From positions 1 through 33,359 of the forward strand of contig JANYHW010000045.1 of the NCBI GenBank assembly GCA_025358885.1: a DNA stretch of 33,359 nt, read 5' to 3'. This document shows, one piece after another, positions 8,761 to 16,864 of the stretch; position 1 is the stretch's first letter, and each line of letters begins with the position of its first letter. Source of the stretch: Cytophagales bacterium (GTDB lineage: Bacteria > Bacteroidota > Bacteroidia > Cytophagales > Cyclobacteriaceae). Below the pieces are notes generated by a model that was not told the DNA's origin, searched no databases, and was given only the letters and a program-made list of their open reading frames with translations. The position numbers were made by a program, and so were the translations under genes.

Positions 8761-9579
8761 ATGAATCGGTCGCAATTATTTGAACATATAAAGAGTAAGG
8801 GTTCTTACCTCTGCATTGGCCTCGACACCGACCCTTCCAAGATTCCCAGGCATCTGCTGAGTGAACCTGATCCTGTGTTTGAATTCAATAAACAAATTAT
8901 TGATGCTACACATGAATATTGTGTGGCCTATAAGCCGAACCTTGCATTTTATGAGGCCCAGGGAGCGCGCGGGTGGGAGAGCTTGCAAAAAACAGTGGAA
9001 TATATTCCGAAGGATATTTTCACGATTGCAGATGCCAAACGCGGTGACATTGGAAACACTTCATCGCTATACGCGAAAGCATTTTTTGAGCAAATGAATT
9101 TTGATGCATTGACCATAGCGCCCTATATGGGAGAAGATTCCATAAAACCATTTCTGAGCTTCAAAAACAAATGGACAATCCTGCTCGCCCACACTTCCAA
9201 TACGGGAAGTGCAGACTTTCAGCTTCAGGAATCAAAGCAAACGGGGCGGAAGTTGTACGAAGAAGTTATTCTAAGATCGCAGGATTGGGGTACGCCTGAT
9301 AATATGATGTATGTTGTGGGAGCCACGCGGGTAGATAAGTTTGCCGAAATCCGAAAACTCGCACCTGACCACTTTTTTCTTGTACCGGGAGTTGGATCAC
9401 AGGGTGGCGACCTATCCAGGGTATCGGCCAATGGAATGAACAAACAATGCGGTTTGCTCGTAAATTCATCGCGGGCCATCCTTTACGCGTCATCCGACAA
9501 AGATTTTTCGCGTACGGCCGCCAGAGAAGCGCAAAAACTCAAAAAAGAAATGGAAGGACTATTGAATGCCAATCTGTAG
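8761..9579 (+). CDS. pyrF: Orotidine 5'-phosphate decarboxylase (type 2)
   Basis: A 272-residue cytoplasmic TIM-barrel enzyme that decarboxylates OMP to UMP, the last step of de novo pyrimidine synthesis. The diagnostic catalytic motif is DAKRGDIGNT, with Asp91, Lys93 and Asp96 as the charged network. It is preceded by GLDTDP (20-25) and KPNLAFYE (58-65), typical of the longer type-2 subfamily, which also has the closing VPGVGSQGGD phosphate-binding loop. Length is normal. The gene starts 132 bp after the lolA-like gene and is followed, only 3 bp after its stop, by a 7-bp-period repeat array. Confidence 0.96.
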   Translation: MNRSQLFEHIKSKGSYLCIGLDTDPSKIPRHLLSEPDPVFEFNKQIIDATHEYCVAYKPNLAFYEAQGARGWESLQKTVEYIPKDIFTIADAKRGDIGNTSSLYAKAFFEQMNFDALTIAPYMGEDSIKPFLSFKNKWTILLAHTSNTGSADFQLQESKQTGRKLYEEVILRSQDWGTPDNMMYVVGATRVDKFAEIRKLAPDHFFLVPGVGSQGGDLSRVSANGMNKQCGLLVNSSRAILYASSDKDFSRTAAREAQKLKKEMEGLLNANL

Positions 9580-9582
9580 TCC

Positions 9583-9651
9583 ATTCCCAATGCCCTATCC
9601 CGAACACCCAAGACTCTTTTATTATTCAACATTCAACATTTACAATTCTTC
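9583..9651. repeat. Degenerate 7-bp tandem repeat array between pyrF and the DUF2851 gene
   Basis: From 3 bp after the pyrF stop to 2 bp before the probable GTG start of the next gene, the DNA divides into about ten 7-bp units that mostly begin with A or AT. The first half follows ATTCCCA/ATGCCCT-like units; the second half follows ATTCAAC (two perfect copies at 9624-9637), ATTTACA and ATTCTTC. One 6-bp unit (9618-9623) shifts the phase. A related array lies at 29073-29107. Confidence 0.6.
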
Positions 9652-9653
9652 CA

Positions 9654-10940
9654 GTGCACGAATCATTCCTTCACTACCTCTGGCAGATGCAGTACTTCAA
9701 CAAAAAGGACCTGCGCTCAACGGCGGGAGACATGATCGAGATCCTCGATTCAGGTACTTTGAATACCCATGCGGGGCCCGACTTCGCCAGCGCTCGCCTG
9801 AGGATTGGTGAAATGGAATGGATGGGCAGCGTGGAAGTACATACGCATGCCTCTGCCTGGATCGAACATCATCACGAGAAAGACAAAGCATACGACAATG
9901 TCATTCTTCACCTGGTATGGCAAAATGATTGCGATATTTATCGGAACGACAGAACCTTGGTTCCCGCACTTGAACTGAAGGGGCGGGTGGATGAAGGACT
10001 AATCAAAACCTATCGGCAGTTGGTCGGCAGTTCCTTCTCAATCCCATGCCAACGGTCCTTGCCCGGAGTGCCTGAACTGATAAAAATCTCCATGATGGAA
10101 AAGGCGCTGTTCCAACGGTTGCAGCGAAAGGCAGGTGAGGTTTTGACCATGTTTGGCGACAATAGGAATAACTGGGAGGAAACATTTTATCAATTGCTGG
10201 GCCGTAACTTTGGCTTTAAGGTGAATGCGGAACCGTTCTTTCAATTGACACGACTTCTTCCATTGAGGATGCTGATGAAGCAAGGAGATAAGTTGGAGCA
10301 CCTGGAAGCATTGCTTTTTGGCCAGGCTGGTTTTCTTGATCCCACACGCGGTGACGACTATTTCCTGATGCTTAAGAGAGAACACAAGTTGCTATCTCAG
10401 AAGTACTCCCTTCAACAAAACAAAATGTCAAAATCACAATGGCGCTTTCTGCGGCTTCGGCCGGCCAATTTTCCATCCCTGCGGTTGGCACAATTTGCAG
10501 CTGTTCTACATCGACATCAAAACCTTTTTTCTTCTGTCATGGAGTGCAGTGGAGTAAAAGATTTATTGAACTTGTTCGCCGTGCCCACCCAGCAATATTG
10601 GACTCATCATTACCAGTTTGCAAGGAAATCAAAGGGTGCAGTACACGATTTGGGTCAGTCCAGTGGTGAGAACATCATCATCAATACGGTGATACCCGTG
10701 TGGGTGGCCTATGGAAAACAGACGGACCAGCAAGGTTATATTGACCGTGCGGTAGAAGTGCTGCAACATTTGCCTGCTGAGGAAAACAAGATTTTGCGGA
10801 CCTGGAATGCTTTGGGCATCAAGGTCCAAACGGCATTTGATTCACAAGCGCTGCTTGAATTGTTCAATAATTTCTGTGAGCCAAAAGGTTGCCTCAATTG
10901 CGCGATAGGCACATCCCTCATGCATCCGGGCCATGATTGA
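9654..10940 (+). CDS. DUF2851 family protein
   Basis: A 428-residue cytoplasmic protein of a Bacteroidota-centred family of unknown function. The open frame extends upstream into pyrF, but family members typically begin with an ESFLHYLWQ-like motif. The GTG at 9654 gives exactly that N-terminus (HESFLHYLWQMQYFNKKDL), so I place the start there. Conserved-looking features are LNTHAGPDFASARLRIG (about 30-47), VHLVW-type hydrophobic strands near HLVWQND, and a C-terminal cluster of CxxC character in EPKGCLNCAIGTSLM. The two C-terminal cysteines three apart could bind metal, but this is only inference. The stop overlaps the next ATG by 8 bp, suggesting translational coupling with the membrane protein downstream. 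Confidence 0.82.
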   Translation: MHESFLHYLWQMQYFNKKDLRSTAGDMIEILDSGTLNTHAGPDFASARLRIGEMEWMGSVEVHTHASAWIEHHHEKDKAYDNVILHLVWQNDCDIYRNDRTLVPALELKGRVDEGLIKTYRQLVGSSFSIPCQRSLPGVPELIKISMMEKALFQRLQRKAGEVLTMFGDNRNNWEETFYQLLGRNFGFKVNAEPFFQLTRLLPLRMLMKQGDKLEHLEALLFGQAGFLDPTRGDDYFLMLKREHKLLSQKYSLQQNKMSKSQWRFLRLRPANFPSLRLAQFAAVLHRHQNLFSSVMECSGVKDLLNLFAVPTQQYWTHHYQFARKSKGAVHDLGQSSGENIIINTVIPVWVAYGKQTDQQGYIDRAVEVLQHLPAEENKILRTWNALGIKVQTAFDSQALLELFNNFCEPKGCLNCAIGTSLMHPGHD

Positions 10941-12210
10941 CATTATGATCATGTTCGCAGGCATGCTGATGCTGGGTGGATTGACCCGGTGGCTCTATAA
11001 AATGCAAACGACTGGAAATAAAAAATTATTCTCCCTGGCATTGATCGTAAAAGTATTGGCTGGCATTTCGGTGGGGCTGATTTATTTTAATTATTATCAT
11101 GGGGGAGGAGATACGATTTCCTATTGGCATGACGGCAAATTGATTGCTGAAGGAGTTTGGGGAGAACCAGCAAGAGCACTGGGCTTTTTTTGGTCCGCGA
11201 GCCCTGACCCGGAATTCATTCCGGGGTTATTCAACGAAATGCCCCGTTCCTTCTTTTTTTCAAAAATCTGCGGTGTACTGGCATTGGTATCATCCGGAAA
11301 CTATTGGGTAATGGCGACAATCCTTTCTTTTATCGCATTTCTGTCTGCCTGGTATTTATTCTTATCGATGGTCGAATTTATTCCGGAAGCGAGATGGCCG
11401 GCGGCAATTGCATTCTTATTGTTTCCTTCTATCGTATTTTGGTCTTCCGGGCTCATCAAGGAAAGTATTGGTCTTGCCTCCTTGTATCTTATTTCAGGTT
11501 TGCTTTTGAAGGCTATCGGTAATTCCCGGATCAGAAAGTGGGAGTGGGCCTGTGCCCTTCTGGCGCTGTGGTTGGGCTGGAACCTCAAATATTACTGGAT
11601 GGGAGTTTTCCTTCCCATCACTGTTGCAGTTTGGGCCGTTTCACTCTTGAGTAAAATGAAGCCTCGCTTTGCCCGTTATGACCTGCTGATCGGGCTTGGC
11701 TTCCTCTCGGTGCTGCTAGTTGCCGCCACTCACATTCATCCAAATTTCTATCCACATCGATTCCTGGAAGTGGTTTTTCAAAACAATTTGGAGTTCATGG
11801 CATTGAGCGATCCGGTCAACACGGTTCAGTATCATGACCTGCGGCCCTCCTGGACAAGCGTACTTTTTAATTCACCGCAGGCTGTCGTGGCAGGATTTTT
11901 TAGGCCCTTTGCATGGGAAGTACACAATGTATTATCAGGATTGGCGGGATTGGAAAACATGGCCGTGTTCATCCTGGTACTCGCAGCACTACCTGGTCTC
12001 CGGAATGTGAAGAACTCTCCCTTCCGACTGTTGATCATGGGGACCCTTACCTACTGTTTCATGCTTGCCATTTTTCTTGCATTGTCTACGCCCAACCTTG
12101 GCACACTTGCCAGGTACAAAATTGGCTTTATGCCCTATCTCATTTTCCTGTGCCTGTATAGAAATCCACTCCTGGCATGGTTCACCCGACGTTATAGCTT
12201 GGGTCAATGA
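10933..12210 (+). CDS. Polytopic membrane protein of unknown function, possibly GT-C-like
   Basis: A 425-residue protein with roughly ten hydrophobic segments throughout and no signal peptide. After two N-terminal helices there is a soluble loop with GGGDTISYWHDGKLIAEG (about 55-72), containing an acidic residue early in the first extracytoplasmic loop. Then come several helices, including FLLFPSIVFWSSGLIKES (about 160-177). An early acidic loop and F-P-S-x-x-F-W-S plus K-E motifs are reminiscent of GT-C type glycosyltransferases and oligosaccharide-associated membrane proteins, but I cannot assign a family. It overlaps the DUF2851 gene by 8 bp and is followed after 36 bp by a hexapeptide acyltransferase that often works on glycans. 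A role in surface polysaccharide is possible but unproven. Confidence 0.8.
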   Translation: MIDIMIMFAGMLMLGGLTRWLYKMQTTGNKKLFSLALIVKVLAGISVGLIYFNYYHGGGDTISYWHDGKLIAEGVWGEPARALGFFWSASPDPEFIPGLFNEMPRSFFFSKICGVLALVSSGNYWVMATILSFIAFLSAWYLFLSMVEFIPEARWPAAIAFLLFPSIVFWSSGLIKESIGLASLYLISGLLLKAIGNSRIRKWEWACALLALWLGWNLKYYWMGVFLPITVAVWAVSLLSKMKPRFARYDLLIGLGFLSVLLVAATHIHPNFYPHRFLEVVFQNNLEFMALSDPVNTVQYHDLRPSWTSVLFNSPQAVVAGFFRPFAWEVHNVLSGLAGLENMAVFILVLAALPGLRNVKNSPFRLLIMGTLTYCFMLAIFLALSTPNLGTLARYKIGFMPYLIFLCLYRNPLLAWFTRRYSLGQ

Positions 12211-12246
12211 TAGATTCAACTTACCTTTGAGGTCTCCAATACCTGT

Positions 12247-12882
12247 ATGGAAAATCCTGTAATAATTTTTGGCGCCAACTACCTCGGACGCATTGCGAAG
12301 GAAATATTTGAAAGTAATGACATCGTTGTATATGGTTTTCTGGATGATGACAAGAAACTTCACAACATAGCGATTGACGAGGTGATGGTCCTGGGAGCAA
12401 CCGACGATGACGGCTTTCTTAAGTTAATAGGCAAAAAGTGTGAAGCCTTCGTGGCCGTGGACGATAATAAGCTCAGGAAAAGTATTGTTCAAATGATCCG
12501 GGAGGTCCGTCACCTGCAGCCCGTCAATGCAACGCATCGGCAGGCAATTCTTTCACCGAGGGCAAACATAGGGCACGGAAATTTTTTTGATATCGGTTTT
12601 ACCTCAGGTCCAGGCTCGGTGATCGGCAGTCATTGCCTGCTCCATGCCAAAAGCCACGTTGGAGCTGAATCCATATTGGGTGATTTTGTTCAGGTGGGGG
12701 CTGGAACAATCATCAATCCCAATGTCACCATCGAAGATGAAGTCTTTATTGGATCGGGATCAATCATCATATCCGGCATCACGATCGGAAAGGGTGCCAG
12801 AATCGGCGCTGGGTCAGTAGTGATAGGTCCTGTGAAAGCCAATGAAACTGTTTTTGGCAACCCTGCGCAGAAAGTAAAATAA
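12247..12882 (+). CDS. NeuD/PglD-type sugar O-/N-acyltransferase (left-handed beta-helix)
   Basis: A 211-residue cytoplasmic acyltransferase. The N-terminal domain (about 1-95) starts with a nucleotide-binding-like strand and loop, VIIFGANYLGRIAKEIFE, and contains YGFLDDD, as in PglD/NeuD. The C-terminal half (about 100-205) is a run of hexapeptide repeats ([LIV]-G-x-x-x-x), for example ANIGHGNFFDIG, VQVGAGTIINPNVTI and IGAGSVVIG, ending in the usual GNPAQKV tail. Such enzymes transfer acetyl or other acyl groups from a CoA donor to amino-sugar nucleotides or sialic acids. His114 or His128-region residues could be the general base, but I cannot pin the catalytic one. Context with the unknown membrane protein hints at glycan modification. 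Confidence 0.87.
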   Translation: MENPVIIFGANYLGRIAKEIFESNDIVVYGFLDDDKKLHNIAIDEVMVLGATDDDGFLKLIGKKCEAFVAVDDNKLRKSIVQMIREVRHLQPVNATHRQAILSPRANIGHGNFFDIGFTSGPGSVIGSHCLLHAKSHVGAESILGDFVQVGAGTIINPNVTIEDEVFIGSGSIIISGITIGKGARIGAGSVVIGPVKANETVFGNPAQKVK

Positions 12883-12903
12883 GAGAGCCGAAAGTAAAAA
12901 GCT

Positions 12904-12954
12904 AATCACGGCTAGCCGGTGGATCTTCGGGTTCCTGGTTCACAATCCGTGATT
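12904..12954. other. Structured intergenic segment, possible bidirectional terminator
   Basis: An 8-bp inverted repeat (AATCACGG at 12904-12911, CCGTGATT at 12947-12954) encloses the palindrome GGCTAGCC (12910-12917) and a second weak hairpin around GGATCTTCGGGTTCC. It lies between two convergent genes, so a bidirectional terminator is the simplest reading. The fold also resembles a small multi-branched RNA. Confidence 0.3.
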
Positions 12955-12966
12955 CCTTATCCCTTT

Positions 12967-13218
12967 TCAGGAAGTAGTCATGCTTTCCATACGTACAATC
13001 TGCTTGCCGGCCCTAAAAGGATCGTTATTATAGAACCCTGAGAGGATTCGATGGGCTATTTGCTCGACGACAAGTTCTTCGTCGCTCTTGCCCTCTTTTC
13101 CTTGCCAAAACACCCGCTGAGGATGGCGTCGCATGTCCTCAACATAGGACTTAGAATGATTGTACTGATCATCCGTAAACGTAATGGTAAAACAGGTTCG
13201 AACTTTTTGTGTTTCCAT
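12967..13218 (-). CDS. Small hypothetical protein
   Basis: An 83-residue ORF starting METQKVRTCFTITFTDDQYN. It has the composition of a soluble, mixed-charge folded protein: one probable beta strand (CFTITF), an amphipathic helix around NHSKSYVEDMRRHP, and a helical stretch SDEELVVEQIAHRIL. There is no signal peptide or membrane segment and I recognise no family. The amino-acid composition is more plausible than that of the antisense frame at 13051-13362, which is Leu/Phe/Ser/His-rich. The gene is alone on its strand between an acyltransferase gene and an M16 peptidase gene. It may be real or lineage-specific. Confidence 0.5.
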   Translation of the reverse strand: METQKVRTCFTITFTDDQYNHSKSYVEDMRRHPQRVFWQGKEGKSDEELVVEQIAHRILSGFYNNDPFRAGKQIVRMESMTTS

Positions 13219-13366
13219 AGTGAATTAAAGTTTACAAGTCCTATGCCACATTTATTTTACGATTTTACTAAGAATTTCCGTAAACAGTCAAGTCTTGCGA
13301 CCGGATGCGGGCATTTTTGTTCGCCCTTGAAACAATACGGTATCCCCGTTAACTTGCCATGAAATT

Positions 13367-14602
13367 ATGAGGCTACACACCATCCATACGCTAAAAAACG
13401 GGATTCGGGTTGTTCACAACCAGGTAAGCTCTACCAAAATTGTCCATTGTGGTATTATGCTCGACATCGGCAGTCGGGATGAGTCGCTGGCCAATCAGGG
13501 GATCGCCCATTTCTGGGAACATATGGCCTTCAAGGGGACACAGAGGAGAAAGTCATTTCACATCCTCAATCGTCTGGAATCTCTTGGTGGTGAATTGAAT
13601 GCATTTACAGACAAGGAGAAGATACTTTTCTTTGCCTCAATCCGGGATGATTACTTTGAACGCGCTTTTGATTTACTGACAGACATCACCTTTGAATCCA
13701 TATTTCCTCCCACTCAAATTGAACGAGAACGTCATGTTATCCTCGAGGAAATGTCGATGTATCATGATGATCCTGAAGGCTCCCTTCAGGATGAATTCGA
13801 TGCCGTGATTTTTGAGGGTCACCCCCTGGCCATGAATATTCTGGGAACAGAAAAGACGGTGAAATCATTTAAGCACTCGGACTTTAAGGCTTTTGTGAGA
13901 AAGAACATCGACACCCGCAAGATTGTCTTCTCTTGTGTAGGCAACATCAAAATAGAAGAGGTGATTCGTTTGGTGGAAAAATATATGGGGTATCTTCCGC
14001 GCATTGTATCAACACAACAACGGAAGCAATTCGGCGGCTACAAGCCTAAAGAGGTGAGGCTGCAACGACCGGTCAAGCAGGCCCGGTGTGCCATTGGCCG
14101 GCCTGCCTACGCTTTGTCGAACCCCAAACGCGGGGCCTTCTATCTCCTCACGAATATCTTGGGTGGCTCAGGTATGAATTCACGACTGAATTTATCCCTT
14201 CGTGAAAAATATGGATTTGTGTACTCCATTGGTTCGCAGTTCGTGCCTTTTACTGATACGGGATTGTTTGTCATATCCTTTGGGACCGAACCTTCCCAAC
14301 TGTCCAGGAGCATCCGCCTGGTGAATGAACAATTGCGCAGGCTTCGGGAAGAAAAGCTCGGCGTAAAGCAATTGTCTTCCGCGAAAGAACAGATGTTGGG
14401 TCAGGTGGCGATGGCAGAAGAAAGTAACACGGGTTATATGATGATGATGGCCCGCAACCTCCTTGACTTGGGCAGAATCCAATCCCTGGAAGAAATATTT
14501 TCCCGCGTCCAGGAGACAACTGCATCCGACATCATGAAGATGTCCAATGAAATGTTTGATGAAGAGAAGCTGAGTTGCCTGATCATGGAACCTGTTTCCT
14601 AA
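13367..14602 (+). CDS. M16 family zinc peptidase
   Basis: A 411-residue metallopeptidase of the pitrilysin/MPP clan. The inverted zinc motif HxxEH is HFWEH (His48, Glu51, His52), and the distal Glu ligand is Glu127 or Glu128 in VILEEM, at the expected distance. The second half carries the M16 C-domain signature, with LREKYGFVYSIGS supplying the conserved Arg/Tyr region that helps bind substrate. There is no signal peptide, so it is predicted cytoplasmic. Related single-domain proteins in bacteria act as homodimers or with an inactive partner; no partner gene is present here. The ATG at 13367 was chosen because an upstream ATG at 13359 is closed after three codons. It heads a tight operon with the O-methyltransferase. 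Confidence 0.94.
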   Translation: MRLHTIHTLKNGIRVVHNQVSSTKIVHCGIMLDIGSRDESLANQGIAHFWEHMAFKGTQRRKSFHILNRLESLGGELNAFTDKEKILFFASIRDDYFERAFDLLTDITFESIFPPTQIERERHVILEEMSMYHDDPEGSLQDEFDAVIFEGHPLAMNILGTEKTVKSFKHSDFKAFVRKNIDTRKIVFSCVGNIKIEEVIRLVEKYMGYLPRIVSTQQRKQFGGYKPKEVRLQRPVKQARCAIGRPAYALSNPKRGAFYLLTNILGGSGMNSRLNLSLREKYGFVYSIGSQFVPFTDTGLFVISFGTEPSQLSRSIRLVNEQLRRLREEKLGVKQLSSAKEQMLGQVAMAEESNTGYMMMMARNLLDLGRIQSLEEIFSRVQETTASDIMKMSNEMFDEEKLSCLIMEPVS

Positions 14603-14616
14603 CGCAAATCCACCTG

Positions 14617-15252
14617 ATGGACTTCATCCCTCCCGATATTATAGCCTATGCCGAAGGGCACACCTCACCTGAGTCTCCACTTCTCAGGAAGATTAACCGT
14701 GAAACACATGTGGAGGTTATGCGTCCGAGAATGTTGTCCGGGCATTTACAAGGACGCTTCCTGGCCATGATAAGTCACATGGTCAGAGCCAGTACAATTC
14801 TGGAGATCGGGACGTATACCGGTTACGGCTCACTTTGTCTCGCCGAAGGTCTCCCGGAAGGAGGTAAACTCATCACTATTGAGATCAATGAAGAACTTGA
14901 ATCCCGAGTCCGGAATTATTTTCATGAGGCAGGAAGGGAGCAAGTTATTGACTTAAGAATTGGCGATGCCCTGTCGATTATCCCCGGGTTAACCGGCCCA
15001 TTCAACCTTGTTTGGATTGATGCGGACAAGGAGAGTTATGGCCGATACTTTGATTTGGTGATTGACAAGGTCCCTCCCGGTGGATTCATTCTGGCTGACA
15101 ATGTTCTTTGGAGCGGAAAAGTGGTCGATAAAATTGCAGACAAGGACACTGAGGCGGTGGCTAAATTCAACGATAAGGTCCGTAACGATACACGGATAGA
15201 GATTGTATTATTGCCGGTGAGGGATGGGATAATGATGATGAGGAGGATTTAA
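14617..15252 (+). CDS. Class I SAM-dependent O-methyltransferase (CCoAOMT-like)
   Basis: A 211-residue methyltransferase of the caffeoyl-CoA/catechol O-methyltransferase type. Motif I is EIGTYTGYG (63-71), the acidic residue after strand 2 is in TIEINEELE (87-95), the metal/substrate region is WIDADKESY (133-141) and the second metal site is ADNVLWSG (160-167). These fit a divalent-metal-dependent enzyme. The open frame starts earlier at 14575 inside the M16 gene, but the ATG at 14617, 14 bp after the M16 stop, gives the family's normal N-terminus (MDFIPPDIIAYAEGH). The substrate is not predictable; bacterial members methylate diverse small phenolics. The lytic transglycosylase gene follows after 27 bp. 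Confidence 0.93.
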   Translation: MDFIPPDIIAYAEGHTSPESPLLRKINRETHVEVMRPRMLSGHLQGRFLAMISHMVRASTILEIGTYTGYGSLCLAEGLPEGGKLITIEINEELESRVRNYFHEAGREQVIDLRIGDALSIIPGLTGPFNLVWIDADKESYGRYFDLVIDKVPPGGFILADNVLWSGKVVDKIADKDTEAVAKFNDKVRNDTRIEIVLLPVRDGIMMMRRI

Positions 15253-15279
15253 CAAATTACCCGTATCTTTGTCTCACCG

Positions 15280-16800
15280 ATGAAACTTCTTGCTCCTGCG
15301 CTTATTTTTTGCGGAGCCGCCTTCGGCCAATCTCCGCAAGTACCCCACAAAATGCAATTTGCGGGCATGACCCTCACCATCCGCGATGATGCGAGAAGGG
15401 AAATACAAAAAGATGTCGACGCGCTTACACAGCACCAGAAATACTTTAATATTAAAGTTGAACGCGCTCGTACCTACTTCCCGATCATTGAAAAGATTTT
15501 CGCAGAAGAGCGCCTCCCGGATGATTTCAAATTTCTGGCCCTTCAGGAGAGCGCCCTGGTGCCTGATGCGGTCTCGTCATCCAATGCTGTAGGATTTTGG
15601 CAGTTCAAAGACTTTACAGCCCACGAAATGGGACTTCGCGTTGATAAAGAAGTGGACGAACGTATGAATATCACAAGCGCAAGCAGGGGGGCGGCGCGAT
15701 ACCTCAAGCAATGCAATCATTATTTTAATAATTGGCTTTATGCGCTGCAATCCTATCAAATGGGTGCCGGTGGTGTAATGCGAGCCGTAGGGAATGCCGA
15801 CCTGGGCACCCGGCATATGGAAATCACACCGGATACGTATTGGTATGTGAGAAAATTTCTTGCACACAAGGTAGCGTTCGAAACATCGACCGTTGGTAAG
15901 CCTACCATTGAGGTAACCAATGTTTTTGTCGGGGGGAAGACCTTGCACGAGGTTGCTGTGGAAACTTCCGTGGATGAACTAAAGCTGCGTGAGTTTAACA
16001 AATGGCTAAAAGCGGAGACCATCCCGAATGATAAGGAGTACGCAGTGATTATACCAAGGGGTGAAGGGGTTACAGATTTTGGAACACTTGCCGTCACAAC
16101 TAAAGCCAGCGTTCCAGTACCAGCAAGCGAAATCAATAAACCCGTTATGCTGGAGATCAATGGTATTGCGGTCATCAGGGCCAACCAAGGGGACGTGCTT
16201 ACCACGCTTGCTCAGCGTGGGAAAATTAGCATAAGTGCCTTTCTGCACTATAATGAAATCTCAATTGACAAGCCCATCGAGGCCGGACAATTGTATTTTC
16301 TGGGTAAGAAGAAAAAAAAGACGTCCACCGAACTTTACACCGTGCAGCCGGGGGAAGACCTCTGGTCCATCAGCCAGCGATTTGGGATTCAGGAGAAGTA
16401 TCTCCGTAAAATCAATGGTCTTGATGCAGGATCAAAAGCGGTTTCGGGCCTTACTTTATACCTGAACAATCGCAAGCCAGCAGGGAAAGCCATGGAGGAT
16501 AATAGTGCCATTGCCTTGTTGGATGCCAATAATTCATTCTCCTGGGACCAGCCAACTGCGGATGGCAGCCTGCCAGTTACAACCGAGCAAATCAACTATT
16601 CTCAACAGTCAACAGAATCCGTTACCCAGGTGAAGGACGGTGAAGGCCAGGAGGACAATCTTCATCAGGTAAAAGCTACGGATACGCTCTACAGCGTTGC
16701 CCGTCAGTACGGGGTATCGATCAAGGAGTTAATGGAATGGAATGACAAGAAAGATTTCAGCCTTTCTGTTGGTGAGAAACTGAAGGTCCGCTCCCGCTGA
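15280..16800 (+). CDS. MltD-like lytic transglycosylase with LysM domains
   Basis: A 506-residue secreted or periplasmic murein-cleaving enzyme. Signal peptide residues 1-16 end in AFGQ. The SLT domain (about 70-215) has the catalytic Glu90 in ALQESALVP, then SSSNAVGFWQFKDFTAHEMGL and the NNWLYALQSYQMGAGGV motif typical of the MltD subfamily. Further down there are at least two clear LysM peptidoglycan-binding repeats (YTVQPGEDLWSISQRFGI about 352-395; HQVKATDTLYSVARQYGV about 459-503). A degenerate one lies around RANQGDVLTTLAQRGKIS (about 295-340). The enzyme cleaves the MurNAc-GlcNAc linkage, forming 1,6-anhydroMurNAc ends. It is the last gene of an M16/O-methyltransferase operon. Confidence 0.95.
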   Translation: MKLLAPALIFCGAAFGQSPQVPHKMQFAGMTLTIRDDARREIQKDVDALTQHQKYFNIKVERARTYFPIIEKIFAEERLPDDFKFLALQESALVPDAVSSSNAVGFWQFKDFTAHEMGLRVDKEVDERMNITSASRGAARYLKQCNHYFNNWLYALQSYQMGAGGVMRAVGNADLGTRHMEITPDTYWYVRKFLAHKVAFETSTVGKPTIEVTNVFVGGKTLHEVAVETSVDELKLREFNKWLKAETIPNDKEYAVIIPRGEGVTDFGTLAVTTKASVPVPASEINKPVMLEINGIAVIRANQGDVLTTLAQRGKISISAFLHYNEISIDKPIEAGQLYFLGKKKKKTSTELYTVQPGEDLWSISQRFGIQEKYLRKINGLDAGSKAVSGLTLYLNNRKPAGKAMEDNSAIALLDANNSFSWDQPTADGSLPVTTEQINYSQQSTESVTQVKDGEGQEDNLHQVKATDTLYSVARQYGVSIKELMEWNDKKDFSLSVGEKLKVRSR

Positions 16801-16845
16801 TTGGATTTTTTGACATTTTCGCTCAATACCTTACTCCAATCTTTT
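16799..16845 (+). terminator. Possible terminator after the lytic transglycosylase gene
   Basis: GATTGGA (16799-16805, overlapping the stop codon) and TCCAATC (16835-16841) form a 7-bp inverted repeat with a long 29-nt loop, followed directly by TTTT. The stem is weak and the loop long, so this is a tentative assignment. Confidence 0.25.
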
Positions 16846-16864
16846 GATTATTTTATTTGAAGGT

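Noticed and set aside
9447-9653. Extension of the DUF2851 frame back into pyrF
   Set aside because: It would overlap pyrF by 133 bp and be translated from the repeat array. The expected family N-terminus begins only at the GTG at 9654.
12895-12960. Possible tRNA-like cloverleaf with a GGTTCACAATCC T-loop-like stretch
   Set aside because: The T-stem does not pair and there is no proper anticodon arm or acceptor stem. The segment is better explained as paired hairpins between convergent genes.
8696-12982. The 12-mer GAAGTAGTCATG occurs at about 8696-8707 and again at 12971-12982
   Set aside because: Many 12-base matches are expected by chance in a window of this size, and flanking sequence does not extend the match.
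13051-13362. Plus-strand 103-codon frame over the small minus ORF
   Set aside because: Its composition is Leu/Phe/Ser/His-rich with no domain. The opposing minus frame looks more protein-like, and the M16 gene start lies right after it.
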